Shown here one piece after another: positions 1 through 6,944 of a stretch of 64,000 nucleotides of DNA. Position numbers and translations under genes: made by a program. Source of the stretch: Pacificimonas sp036351775. Its GTDB lineage: Bacteria; Pseudomonadota; Alphaproteobacteria; Sphingomonadales; Sphingomonadaceae. Under the pieces are notes generated by a model. It was not told the origin of the DNA. It did no database searches and saw only the letters and a list, made by a program, of their open reading frames with translations. The DNA lies in assembly GCA_036351775.1 (NCBI GenBank), contig JAZBPX010000053.1, positions 62,001 to 126,000 on the forward strand, in the 5' to 3' direction. Numbering within the stretch: the first letter of the stretch is position 1; the number at the start of each line of letters is the position of its first letter.

Positions 1-540
1 AAACGGGTGGTCGTCTTCCTCGAACCGATCGCGCTTTACGGGACCAAGGACCTCCATGACAGCGGCGATGGATTGCTCCTCAGCCACGCTCCGGCAGCGG
101 GCGCGCAGGCTGTCGCCGCCTTTGGCGAGGTGGCGGCATATGGGGACAGCGAAGCGCCCGATCTTGCCATCGTGACCTATGGCAATGGCGCAGTGTTCGC
201 CCGTCGCAGCGCGAAGGAGCTGGCCAGCCGCGGCGTGCGGGCGAAGGTCATCGACCTGCGCTGGCTCGTGCCGCTGCCGATGGAAAGCCTGCTGCGCCAC
301 CTTGATGCGGCGAGCCCGGTGCTGATCGTCGATGAGTGCCGGGAAAGCGGGTCGCTGGGAGAAGAGCTTTTCACGCGGCTCATCGAGGCGGGGCATGGCG
401 GCGAGATCAGACGGCTGAGCGGCCGGGACTCGTTCATCCCGCTCGGTCCGGCGGCGGACGAGGTGCTGCTGCAGCAGGATGATATCACTGAGGCGGCGCT
501 GTCCATGACCGGCACGTCAGCGCCTGGAAAGCGGTCATGA
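1..540 (+). CDS. E1-beta-type transketolase C-terminal region (5' truncated)
   Basis: The frame is already open at base 1 and stops at 538-540, so only the last 179 residues are present. They match the C-terminal half of 2-oxo acid dehydrogenase E1 beta subunits: an alpha/beta segment 'LAIVTYGNGAVFARRSAKEL', then 'VIDLRWLVPL' and 'VLIVDECRESGSLGEEL', the usual order in this fold, which closes the E1 heterotetramer. The pyrimidine-binding part lies outside the window. The same fold recurs in the complete E1 beta gene at 61139-62137 ('VIDPLTLVPL', 'LIVVDEAR'). The stop overlaps the next start in ATGA, so the two are translationally coupled. Whether the full protein is a separate beta subunit or an alpha-beta fusion cannot be told. 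Confidence 0.8.
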   Translation, partial: KRVVVFLEPIALYGTKDLHDSGDGLLLSHAPAAGAQAVAAFGEVAAYGDSEAPDLAIVTYGNGAVFARRSAKELASRGVRAKVIDLRWLVPLPMESLLRHLDAASPVLIVDECRESGSLGEELFTRLIEAGHGGEIRRLSGRDSFIPLGPAADEVLLQQDDITEAALSMTGTSAPGKRS

Positions 541-1562
541 ACAGGGAGCGCGCGGTCGTCATCTGCCCGGGCCGCGGATCCTATTCCGCACAGGAACTGG
601 GCTACCTGGCGCGGCACCATGAACAGCGCGCGGCGCGGATCGCCGATCTGGATGAACAGCGAGAGCCGCGCGGCGCGGCGGCGGTTGCCAGCCTCGATGC
701 GCTGTCCAGATTCTCGCCGGCCAAGCACCTGCCGGGGCGGAACGCCTCCAACCTCATTTATACCTCGGCCGTGATGGATTTCGCCGCGATCGACCAGGAA
801 CGCTTTGATATCGTGGCGGTCTGCGGGAACTCGCTGGGGTGGTACCTGTCGCTGGCCTGCGCGGGCACGCTGTCGCTGGAAGACGGCGCGCTGCTCGTCG
901 ATACGATGGGCGACCTGATGGAGCGTGAGGGTGTGGGCGGCCAGCTTCTCCTGTCCGTTGCCCATGACGATTGGACCATCGATCACGAACGCCGGGGCAT
1001 GGTCCTGTCCCTGCTGGAGAAGATTGACGGGGCGTATCTGTCGATCGATCTTGGCGCCACCCTTGTTCTGGCCGGCGACGATGCGGCGCTGGCGCGGCTG
1101 AAACGCGACCTGGAGGCCGCGGGCGGCGATGCGCCCGTGCGGCTGCCGAAGCACGCGGCGTTTCACACGCCGCTTCTGTCCGATATTGCCGAGACGGCGC
1201 GCGGCCTGCTTGCGGCGGACCTGTTCGGTGCGCCGGCCACGCCCCTGATCGACGGGCGCGGCGGGGTCCATTCGCCGTATGCGGCCGATGTGGACGCGCT
1301 CTACAGCTATACGCTCGGCGCGCAGATCACCCGCACCTATGATTTCGCTAAGTCCGTCGAAGTCGCGATCAAGGAGTTCGCCCCCGACCGGCTGATCCTG
1401 CTGGGCCCGGGCTATTCACTCGGTGCGCCTATCGCGCAGGTTCTGATCGCCCATCGCTGGCACGGCATGACGAGCCGCGATGATTTCATGGCGCAGCAGA
1501 AGCGCGATCCGTTCCTCCTGGCCATGGGACGCGACGACCAGCGCGCGATGACCACACTGTAA
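537..1562 (+). CDS. ACP S-malonyltransferase-like (FabD-type acyltransferase fold) protein
   Basis: This 341-residue protein has the FabD/acyltransferase hallmarks: a nucleophile elbow 'GNSLG' with Ser99, and the downstream catalytic histidine in 'FHTPLL' (His210). The family normally reads GHSLG, so the residue before the serine is Asn here instead of His. The usual activity is transfer of a malonyl or related acyl group from CoA to an acyl carrier protein, but no carrier protein is encoded nearby. It starts at ATG inside the upstream stop (ATGA), next to a 2-oxo acid dehydrogenase-type gene. A specialised acyl-transfer or hydrolase role is therefore as likely as fatty-acid synthesis. Length is slightly above typical FabD (about 310). 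Confidence 0.7.
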   Translation: MNRERAVVICPGRGSYSAQELGYLARHHEQRAARIADLDEQREPRGAAAVASLDALSRFSPAKHLPGRNASNLIYTSAVMDFAAIDQERFDIVAVCGNSLGWYLSLACAGTLSLEDGALLVDTMGDLMEREGVGGQLLLSVAHDDWTIDHERRGMVLSLLEKIDGAYLSIDLGATLVLAGDDAALARLKRDLEAAGGDAPVRLPKHAAFHTPLLSDIAETARGLLAADLFGAPATPLIDGRGGVHSPYAADVDALYSYTLGAQITRTYDFAKSVEVAIKEFAPDRLILLGPGYSLGAPIAQVLIAHRWHGMTSRDDFMAQQKRDPFLLAMGRDDQRAMTTL

Positions 1563-1583
1563 GGACGGCCGACCGCCGCCCCA

Positions 1584-1601
1584 CCAAACAGTTGTGTATT
1601 G
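1584..1601. promoter_or_regulatory. CCATACA-N4-TGTATGG dyad, copy 1
   Basis: CCAAACA-gttg-TGTATTG matches 12 of 14 arm positions of the repeated dyad. It lies 87 bases before the likely start of the cytochrome-like gene, in the only gap between the malonyltransferase operon and the amine-oxidase operon. Candidate operator (inference from recurrence). Confidence 0.65.
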
Positions 1602-1687
1602 TTAACACGTCCGCCTTGATCTATTGATCGCGTAGCAACGAGGTGGGGGCGCAGGGTGAGATGCAGCGTGGCAGAGGACAGATTTTC

Positions 1688-2095
1688 ATGCGGTCAGGCT
1701 GGATGGCTGTCGGGCTTTTCGCGCTCGTCATTGCCGTGTCCGCGCTGGCCTCGCTCCGGCTGTCCGCCCAGACGCCCGACACGTCGCCGGGCGAAGATTT
1801 CTTCTATGCCAGCGTCGTCCCGGCCTTCGTGAACGATGGCTGCGTCGATTGCCATGCGACCGGCCATGTTCGCCCTATGATCATCTTCTATGAAGAGGCG
1901 CTGCCCTATCTGGCGATGGGCGATTCGCCCGAAAACAGCATGATGCTCGTGAAACTGGCCGACCTCAGGGACGATGACCCGGAGCGCGCGACCCATGTCG
2001 GCGGACAGCGCTGCGCATCGCTGGCGGTTGAACCGTGCAAGACCATCGTCGAATGGTGGCAGATCGAGTTCGGAGGCTCTTCAACGCATGACTGA
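1688..2095 (+). CDS. Exported single CxxCH cytochrome-like small protein
   Basis: From ATG 1688 this encodes 135 residues: a hydrophobic N-terminal segment (residues 5-27, signal peptide or anchor), then 'CVDCH' (Cys52, Cys55, His56), a c-type heme attachment motif. Two more cysteines follow near the C-terminus ('GQRCASLAVEPCKTI'). I chose ATG 1688 because GAGGA lies about 10 bases upstream and the hydrophobic stretch begins there; a GTG at 1643 and an ATG at 1661 are in the same frame. It overlaps the next gene by 8 bases (ATGACTGA), so a periplasmic electron-transfer role beside the exported amine oxidase is plausible. No close family was recognised beyond the heme motif. Confidence 0.65.
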   Translation: MRSGWMAVGLFALVIAVSALASLRLSAQTPDTSPGEDFFYASVVPAFVNDGCVDCHATGHVRPMIIFYEEALPYLAMGDSPENSMMLVKLADLRDDDPERATHVGGQRCASLAVEPCKTIVEWWQIEFGGSSTHD

Positions 2096-3539
2096 CAATG
2101 GCTTCCCGATGAACCGGCGGCGGGTTCTCGGCGGACTTGCGGCCGGTGCGCTCGCCGGACCGCTCCTTGCCTGTAACGCAGAGGCGCAGGCGCAGCAGCG
2201 CACCGCGGTTGTAATCGGGGCCGGGATTGCCGGCCTGAGTGCCGCCCACGACCTTACCCAGGCCGGCTTTGCCGTTTCCATCTTCGAAAAGTGGGATTTC
2301 GTTGGCGGGCGGATGCGCGAAACCTGGCGAGGCCCGCTTTACGGACCCACCCATGCCATCGGTGTGTTCGACGCCAATGCCGATATGTTCGCGCTTGCCG
2401 AAGAGGTCGGCATTGCGGAGCAGATGAAGGGTGTGGGTGTCAGCGATGCCTTTCGGATCACCAATACCGCCGGCACTTATGACAGCGGGCTGCGCTTCAA
2501 TGTCGACGAAGTCGCGGCTATTCCCGGCCTCAGCAGCGAGACGCGCCGCGCCCTGCCCAGGCTGCGCGGCGATCTCGAAGAGATCGCGGCCACGGTCGAT
2601 CCCTGCATGTGGACCACCGGAACGGCATGGGACACAGAAAGCCTTGCCGATTATTATCGGCGGGCGCTGGGGCCGCAGGCCGGCCAGGAAATCGTCGACA
2701 ACTGGATCGACCCGGTGCTCCTCGCCTTCGGCATGTCTGCCGAAGAGGTCTCGGCGACAACGATGCTGGCCCTGTTCGCGCAGCAGGGCGCAGAGTTTCG
2801 CGTTCCCGCAGGCGGTATCGGGATCCTGACGAGCACCCTGGGCGACATGCTCGACGTGCAGACGCGCACGACGGTGCGTTACATCACGCCGCCCGCGCCC
2901 GATGGACGCCGCACCATCCACTATCTCAATGAGGAGCATGAGAGGATGAGCATCACCCCTGATGTCGTGGTTCTGGCGACCGAGGGGAAATATGTGGCAT
3001 CGCTGGTGCAGGATCTGCCGGCGCACGAGGCGGCGTTCTTCTCCGACATCAAGTTCACGAAAGCGGCCGGCGCGACGTTCGTGTTCAAGGAGGGCCGGGA
3101 GCCGGAAACATCTGACGGTGGCGGCTACATCCCGACCTTTCCCGACGCGATCAAACGCAAGGTCGGCGCCTGGTCGGTCAGTCCCGGCGATCCGGCCGCC
3201 GACGTGCCGGCAACAGCGTCAATTTATCTGAACCGAACCGATTTCAACAATTGGCAGCAAAGTGGACAGACGCAGCAGGACTACTGCTTCGACCTGCTTT
3301 CCCATTTCTATCCGGCGGCCCGGCGCGATGACATCGCCGACCAGGTCGTCGTCGGGTGTGACGACCTCGTCAACATGCCGGTCGGCTACCTCACGCAAGC
3401 AGCGCGCATCCTGGACGCACAGGAAGCAGGGCGCCGAAGCCTGTATTTTGCAGGCGAATATCTCGCCGGCTGCCACACGGGCGCGGCCTGCGCCAGCGGT
3501 CGCCGCGCCGCGCGCACGATCGTGAAGCACTGGATTTGA
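2088..3539 (+). CDS. Exported FAD-dependent amine oxidase-type oxidoreductase (Tat lipoprotein)
   Basis: The protein of 483 residues has a twin-arginine leader (RRRVLGG, residues 10-16) ending in a lipobox-like 'LLAC' (Cys29), then the FAD dinucleotide fold 'VVIGAGIAGLSAA' (from residue 41) and 'GGRM'. The C-terminus 'LYFAGEYLAGCHTGAACASG' is the second FAD-contacting region of flavin amine oxidases. Such enzymes oxidise amines or carry out related dehydrogenations. Start ATG 2088 has GGAGG 11 bases upstream; ATG 2109 is an alternative. It sits between a heme-motif protein and a cupin lipoprotein in one operon. Its C-terminus closely resembles the oxidase at 4130-5479, so the two are paralogues, one exported and one cytoplasmic. 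Confidence 0.8.
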   Translation: MTDNGFPMNRRRVLGGLAAGALAGPLLACNAEAQAQQRTAVVIGAGIAGLSAAHDLTQAGFAVSIFEKWDFVGGRMRETWRGPLYGPTHAIGVFDANADMFALAEEVGIAEQMKGVGVSDAFRITNTAGTYDSGLRFNVDEVAAIPGLSSETRRALPRLRGDLEEIAATVDPCMWTTGTAWDTESLADYYRRALGPQAGQEIVDNWIDPVLLAFGMSAEEVSATTMLALFAQQGAEFRVPAGGIGILTSTLGDMLDVQTRTTVRYITPPAPDGRRTIHYLNEEHERMSITPDVVVLATEGKYVASLVQDLPAHEAAFFSDIKFTKAAGATFVFKEGREPETSDGGGYIPTFPDAIKRKVGAWSVSPGDPAADVPATASIYLNRTDFNNWQQSGQTQQDYCFDLLSHFYPAARRDDIADQVVVGCDDLVNMPVGYLTQAARILDAQEAGRRSLYFAGEYLAGCHTGAACASGRRAARTIVKHWI

Positions 3540-3564
3540 TGACGACCATCTTGAGAGGGCCGCA

Positions 3565-4104
3565 ATGAACGCCGCACAGATAACGAGCATCCGGGCAATC
3601 CTGATCGGCGCAGCAGCGCTCGGCCTGCAAGCCTGCACGGGTGAGGCCCAGGCTGACAATGCCCAGGCTCACAATGCGCAGGCAAGCCCGGACGATGCTG
3701 TCAGCGAGGTCGGGGACGTCGGGGACCGGGCGAATGCCATCATCGACCTTGGGGCGATAGCGGGAGAGAATGCCGAGCACTTCCCGATCGCCAGCGACGC
3801 AAACATGATCGTCACGCTGGGCGAGGGCGGCGCGCTGTCGTTTACGGATGTCTACGCATCAGCAGACGGACGGTTCGTCGTCGATGTTTCTGACTATGAT
3901 ACCTTCTCGGCGACGATCAGGGACTGGCCGGTGGACGAAGTGATGGTGATGCTGGAAGGCGAAGTCACGGTCACGGACGAAGACGGGACGAGCACGCGCT
4001 TCGGCCCCGGCGATTCCTTCCTCATGCGACAGGGTTTCAACGGGACCTGGGAGCAGGACGGGCCGATCCGCAAGATCGCGGTCATCTACAGGCCCGGCGA
4101 ATGA
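3565..4104 (+). CDS. Cupin-domain lipoprotein
   Basis: The 179-residue product starts with a short hydrophobic leader ending in 'LQAC' (Cys24), a lipoprotein signal. An Ala/Asn/Gln-rich linker follows (residues 27-45), then a beta-rich C-terminal half with cupin features: 'VDEVMVMLEGEVTVTDEDG', 'FGPGDSFLMRQGFNGTWEQDGPIRKI'. This resembles the single-domain cupins of the ureidoglycine aminohydrolase/EutQ type that bind small ligands or metals. The classic metal-binding histidines are not obvious, so catalysis is doubtful and a binding or accessory role in the periplasm is possible. It lies 25 bases after the exported amine oxidase and should be co-transcribed with it. Confidence 0.75.
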   Translation: MNAAQITSIRAILIGAAALGLQACTGEAQADNAQAHNAQASPDDAVSEVGDVGDRANAIIDLGAIAGENAEHFPIASDANMIVTLGEGGALSFTDVYASADGRFVVDVSDYDTFSATIRDWPVDEVMVMLEGEVTVTDEDGTSTRFGPGDSFLMRQGFNGTWEQDGPIRKIAVIYRPGE

Positions 4105-4129
4105 TGCAGCCGCTGGCCCAGGCCGTGGC

Positions 4130-5479
4130 CTAACTGCCGGCGAGGTGCTTCTCCACGGTCGCCGCGACCCGCGCACCGCTGGCGCAGGCACCGCCCGTAT
4201 GTGAATTGGAAAGATAGTCGCCGCAGAAGTATAGCGACCGTTTCTGAGCCTCGTGATCGAGCAGGAACTCGCGCATCTTTGTCGCGTAGCCGACATACCA
4301 TTCCGGCAGCATTTCATCGATCCACTGCTCGACAACATCGACAAGCTCGTTCTCGAGATTGGGATAAAGCTCCAGGGCCTGCGGCCGGGCGTATTTGTCG
4401 AGATTGTGCTGGCCGTTCTCAGCCTTGATCTTCTCCTTGGCTTCAGGAGAAATCTCGCAATACAGATGGGGTGGCTGCGTATGGTTTTCGGGGACGATGC
4501 TGTCCTCGTCATACTGCTCGTACAGCGCGAATGTGTTGGGATGGCTTGACGGATACCACCGGTTCATCCGTTCCGGCTTGCGGTCGAGAATGTAATAGAC
4601 GATGCCGCAGTCGGTGTAGCGCACCTGGTCAAAGAACTGCTTTTCGCGGGCTGACAAGTCCGAGACGATCGTCGCGACCTTGTTGCCCTGGATCGCGCAT
4701 ATCACGAGATCGACTTCAAGCGTTTCAGGACCGTTCGGACCCGTCATCCGGATCTCGCGTTTGCCCGCCTTTTCCTCGGAGATCTGCGTGACTTCGGTGT
4801 TCAGCTGAATGTCGAGCTTCCCGGCAAGCGCGCGGGTCAGCGTCCCAATCCCGTTCTTGAACGAGAACACTTTCGAGCCGGGAAGGTGCCCCATGAGCGA
4901 AATGAGATATGCGCGCGATATGTCCGCGACCTTCCAGTTCCACGGACCCCTGAACATGGGATCGATGTAGTTATGCAGGAAGTCATCCATTCCCTTTTCA
5001 AGGAAATAGTCGGCGATTGATTTGTCGTCATAGGCTGTCGCGGTGTGCATCAGATTGGGGTCGGTCGATGCCGCCGAGCTGACAAGGTCCGGAATAAGCT
5101 TTGCCAGCTTTGCCTTGGTCGCCAGAGAGAAGGCGGGATGCTTCAGAAAGAATCCCGGGCTGAAACCCCACATCAGGGGATAGGTCATCGAGCCATTGTC
5201 GACGATGTTGTAGCCCTCGCTACCCTCCTCGAAATAGGCGATTTCGTCCCTCATGCCGAACTCGTCGATCAGGTCCATCATATCGGCGTAAAGCGTCCAG
5301 GCGATCGTCGCGCCCGAATGGACGTTCAGGCCCTTGTAGTTGAGATCCGCCATGCGCCCGCCCGCAAAGGACGCCCGGTCGATGATCTTAACCTCGTGGC
5401 CCTGCTGTTGCAGCCTGTAGCCCGCCGTCAGGCCCGCAATACCCGATCCGATAATTGCAATCTTCTTGCCGCTCATCAT
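4130..5479 (-). CDS. FAD-dependent amine oxidase-type oxidoreductase (cytoplasmic paralogue)
   Basis: The 449-residue protein begins directly with the FAD-binding fold 'KKIAIIGSGIAGLTAGYRL' and 'GGRM'. It ends with 'SLYFCGDYLSNSHTGGACASGARVAATVEKH', which mirrors the C-terminus of the exported oxidase at 2088-3539. There is no signal peptide. Two adjacent ATG codons (5479, 5476) follow AGGAGAGG, so either may be used. The family (amine oxidase/protoporphyrinogen oxidase superfamily) oxidises C-N or C-C bonds with FAD. The gene is convergent with the cupin operon and has a repeated dyad 76 bases upstream. The substrate is unknown. Confidence 0.8.
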   Translation of the reverse strand: MMSGKKIAIIGSGIAGLTAGYRLQQQGHEVKIIDRASFAGGRMADLNYKGLNVHSGATIAWTLYADMMDLIDEFGMRDEIAYFEEGSEGYNIVDNGSMTYPLMWGFSPGFFLKHPAFSLATKAKLAKLIPDLVSSAASTDPNLMHTATAYDDKSIADYFLEKGMDDFLHNYIDPMFRGPWNWKVADISRAYLISLMGHLPGSKVFSFKNGIGTLTRALAGKLDIQLNTEVTQISEEKAGKREIRMTGPNGPETLEVDLVICAIQGNKVATIVSDLSAREKQFFDQVRYTDCGIVYYILDRKPERMNRWYPSSHPNTFALYEQYDEDSIVPENHTQPPHLYCEISPEAKEKIKAENGQHNLDKYARPQALELYPNLENELVDVVEQWIDEMLPEWYVGYATKMREFLLDHEAQKRSLYFCGDYLSNSHTGGACASGARVAATVEKHLAGS

Positions 5480-5554
5480 GCCTCTCCTGCCACGCCGAAG
5501 TCATCGCCCGGCACTCTGCGCCCTATGGCGAGCTGTATCACACTACGGCAAAAA

Positions 5555-5572
5555 CCATACATATCTGTATTG
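5555..5572. promoter_or_regulatory. CCATACA-N4-TGTATGG dyad, copy 2
   Basis: CCATACA-tatc-TGTATTG matches 13 of 14 arm positions. It lies between the end of the MFS gene (5620) and the start of the cytoplasmic amine oxidase (5479), so it most likely controls that oxidase. Confidence 0.75.
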
Positions 5573-5619
5573 AGAAGTCCGACGATTCCGGGGCCGGTTC
5601 CGTTGCCCGGCCGCTGGCG

Positions 5620-6825
5620 TCAGGGGGCGGGCAGATCAGGTCCGTTGTCGCGGATCAGGAAGATAAGAAGCGAGGCGACGAGCGCGCAGGCGATCGCGAC
5701 AAAGCCGATGGCAGAATAGCCGAGTCCGGACAGCAGTATGACCCCGGATATGCCCGGCGTAATCGCCGAGCCAAGATTCTGCGCCCCTCTCCCGGCACTG
5801 GCCAGCCGTCCTCCGGACACCAGTGCACTGGCCAACCCCATCACGAAGGGGAGCACGAAGCCGTAGCTGATGACAGCAAGCGCCATGGCAATGAGAAAGA
5901 CAATCTCGCCGTCCGAGTTGGTCACCAGATAGGCGCTTACCCCGCTGACCATCGTGCCGGTGACAATGACGGGAACGCGGCGACGTGTGCGGGTGGCGGC
6001 AAACCGCGCCAGGGCCGGTCCCAGCGCGGCGGCAAAGGCCATGACGACCATGATTTCACCCATACGTACCACCGATATCCCGTGGTCCGCCGCAATACTG
6101 ACCGAGAAGAAGAAAAAGCCATTGTTGCAAATCGCGATCAGCGCGACGGCAATCATGAGATAGAGCGACCTTCGCGCCAGAAGGAACTTGACGTCTTGCA
6201 ACATGGGGGCGGCTGCATCCGAAGGCGGTGCGCGCCGACTGGGCAGCCGGATGACGGCGGCCAGCGACAACAGGGTCAGGGCAGCGAGGAGGAGAAATGC
6301 GGATTGCGGGCCATAAATCTCGGACAGGCGCGGAATCGCGAGATAAAGAACCGCCGCCATCAATCCCAGCGCAATCCAGATATTGGCAAAGATGCGGTCT
6401 GGATTGCGGCTCTGTCCTGCCACGGCAGCGGCAACCGCCATGCAAACGCCTTCGGCAATTCCGCACAGAACCCGCGACGCTGCGAATACCGCTACGCCAA
6501 ACCCCGAGGCTGCCAGGACATGGCTCGCCGCAAGCATCACTATGGCCGCCAAGGCAACCGTTCGCACGTTCAGCCGGTGAATGCGCGCGGAGACGGCGAT
6601 GGCCGTAATTGATACGAGCGCAATCTGAAGCGAGATGAGCAAACCCACCGTGCCCTCCTGCAACCGGTAGATCGCGATCACTTCGCCCACAAGAAGGGGC
6701 ATGGCGTAAACGCTCGCTTCTGCGATCACCGCGAGGGCCATGACACTCAGCACGCCGAGCAGACTCAGGTCGAGCTTCGCGGGCTCGGCGTGCCGATCGT
6801 TGGCGGCGTCGGGGCTCACAGGCAT
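5620..6825 (-). CDS. MFS transporter
   Basis: The 401-residue, strongly hydrophobic protein has about twelve membrane segments and a central basic/hydrophilic loop ('RLPSRRAPPSDAAAPMLQDVKFLLARR') separating two six-helix halves, the typical major facilitator layout. I chose ATG 6825; the frame extends upstream to a GTG at 6867, which falls at the edge of a perfect hairpin and has no better ribosome site. It follows TonB receptor 1 on the same strand with a hairpin between them, so it may have its own promoter or receive reduced read-through. It would move a substrate or product across the inner membrane; the substrate is not evident. Confidence 0.8.
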   Translation of the reverse strand: MPVSPDAANDRHAEPAKLDLSLLGVLSVMALAVIAEASVYAMPLLVGEVIAIYRLQEGTVGLLISLQIALVSITAIAVSARIHRLNVRTVALAAIVMLAASHVLAASGFGVAVFAASRVLCGIAEGVCMAVAAAVAGQSRNPDRIFANIWIALGLMAAVLYLAIPRLSEIYGPQSAFLLLAALTLLSLAAVIRLPSRRAPPSDAAAPMLQDVKFLLARRSLYLMIAVALIAICNNGFFFFSVSIAADHGISVVRMGEIMVVMAFAAALGPALARFAATRTRRRVPVIVTGTMVSGVSAYLVTNSDGEIVFLIAMALAVISYGFVLPFVMGLASALVSGGRLASAGRGAQNLGSAITPGISGVILLSGLGYSAIGFVAIACALVASLLIFLIRDNGPDLPAP

Positions 6826-6867
6826 ATGGGGGCTCTTCTTTGTCAGAAGGAACTTGCCGAGAAACAC

Positions 6868-6905
6868 ATGATGGGGCGGATCGAGGTTCCGATCCGCCCC
6901 ATCAT
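6868..6905. terminator. Perfect 16-bp stem, 6-base loop hairpin
   Basis: The arms ATGATGGGGCGGATCG (6868-6883) and CGATCCGCCCCATCAT (6890-6905) are exactly complementary around a 6-base loop. It sits 40 bases beyond the stop of TonB receptor 1 and before the MFS start on the minus strand. It has the position and stem strength of a terminator or RNA-processing hairpin, but the following bases on the minus strand (GTGTTTC) make only a weak U tract. Confidence 0.6.
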
Positions 6906-6944
6906 CAAATGCGGTAGCCAGAAATTGCTACGCTGCCTGCCAAA

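Noticed and set aside
177..1271. Long minus-strand frames opposite the E1-beta/malonyltransferase genes
   Set aside because: They are low-complexity Arg/Ala-rich antisense readings typical of high-GC DNA; the plus-strand proteins have clear family motifs.
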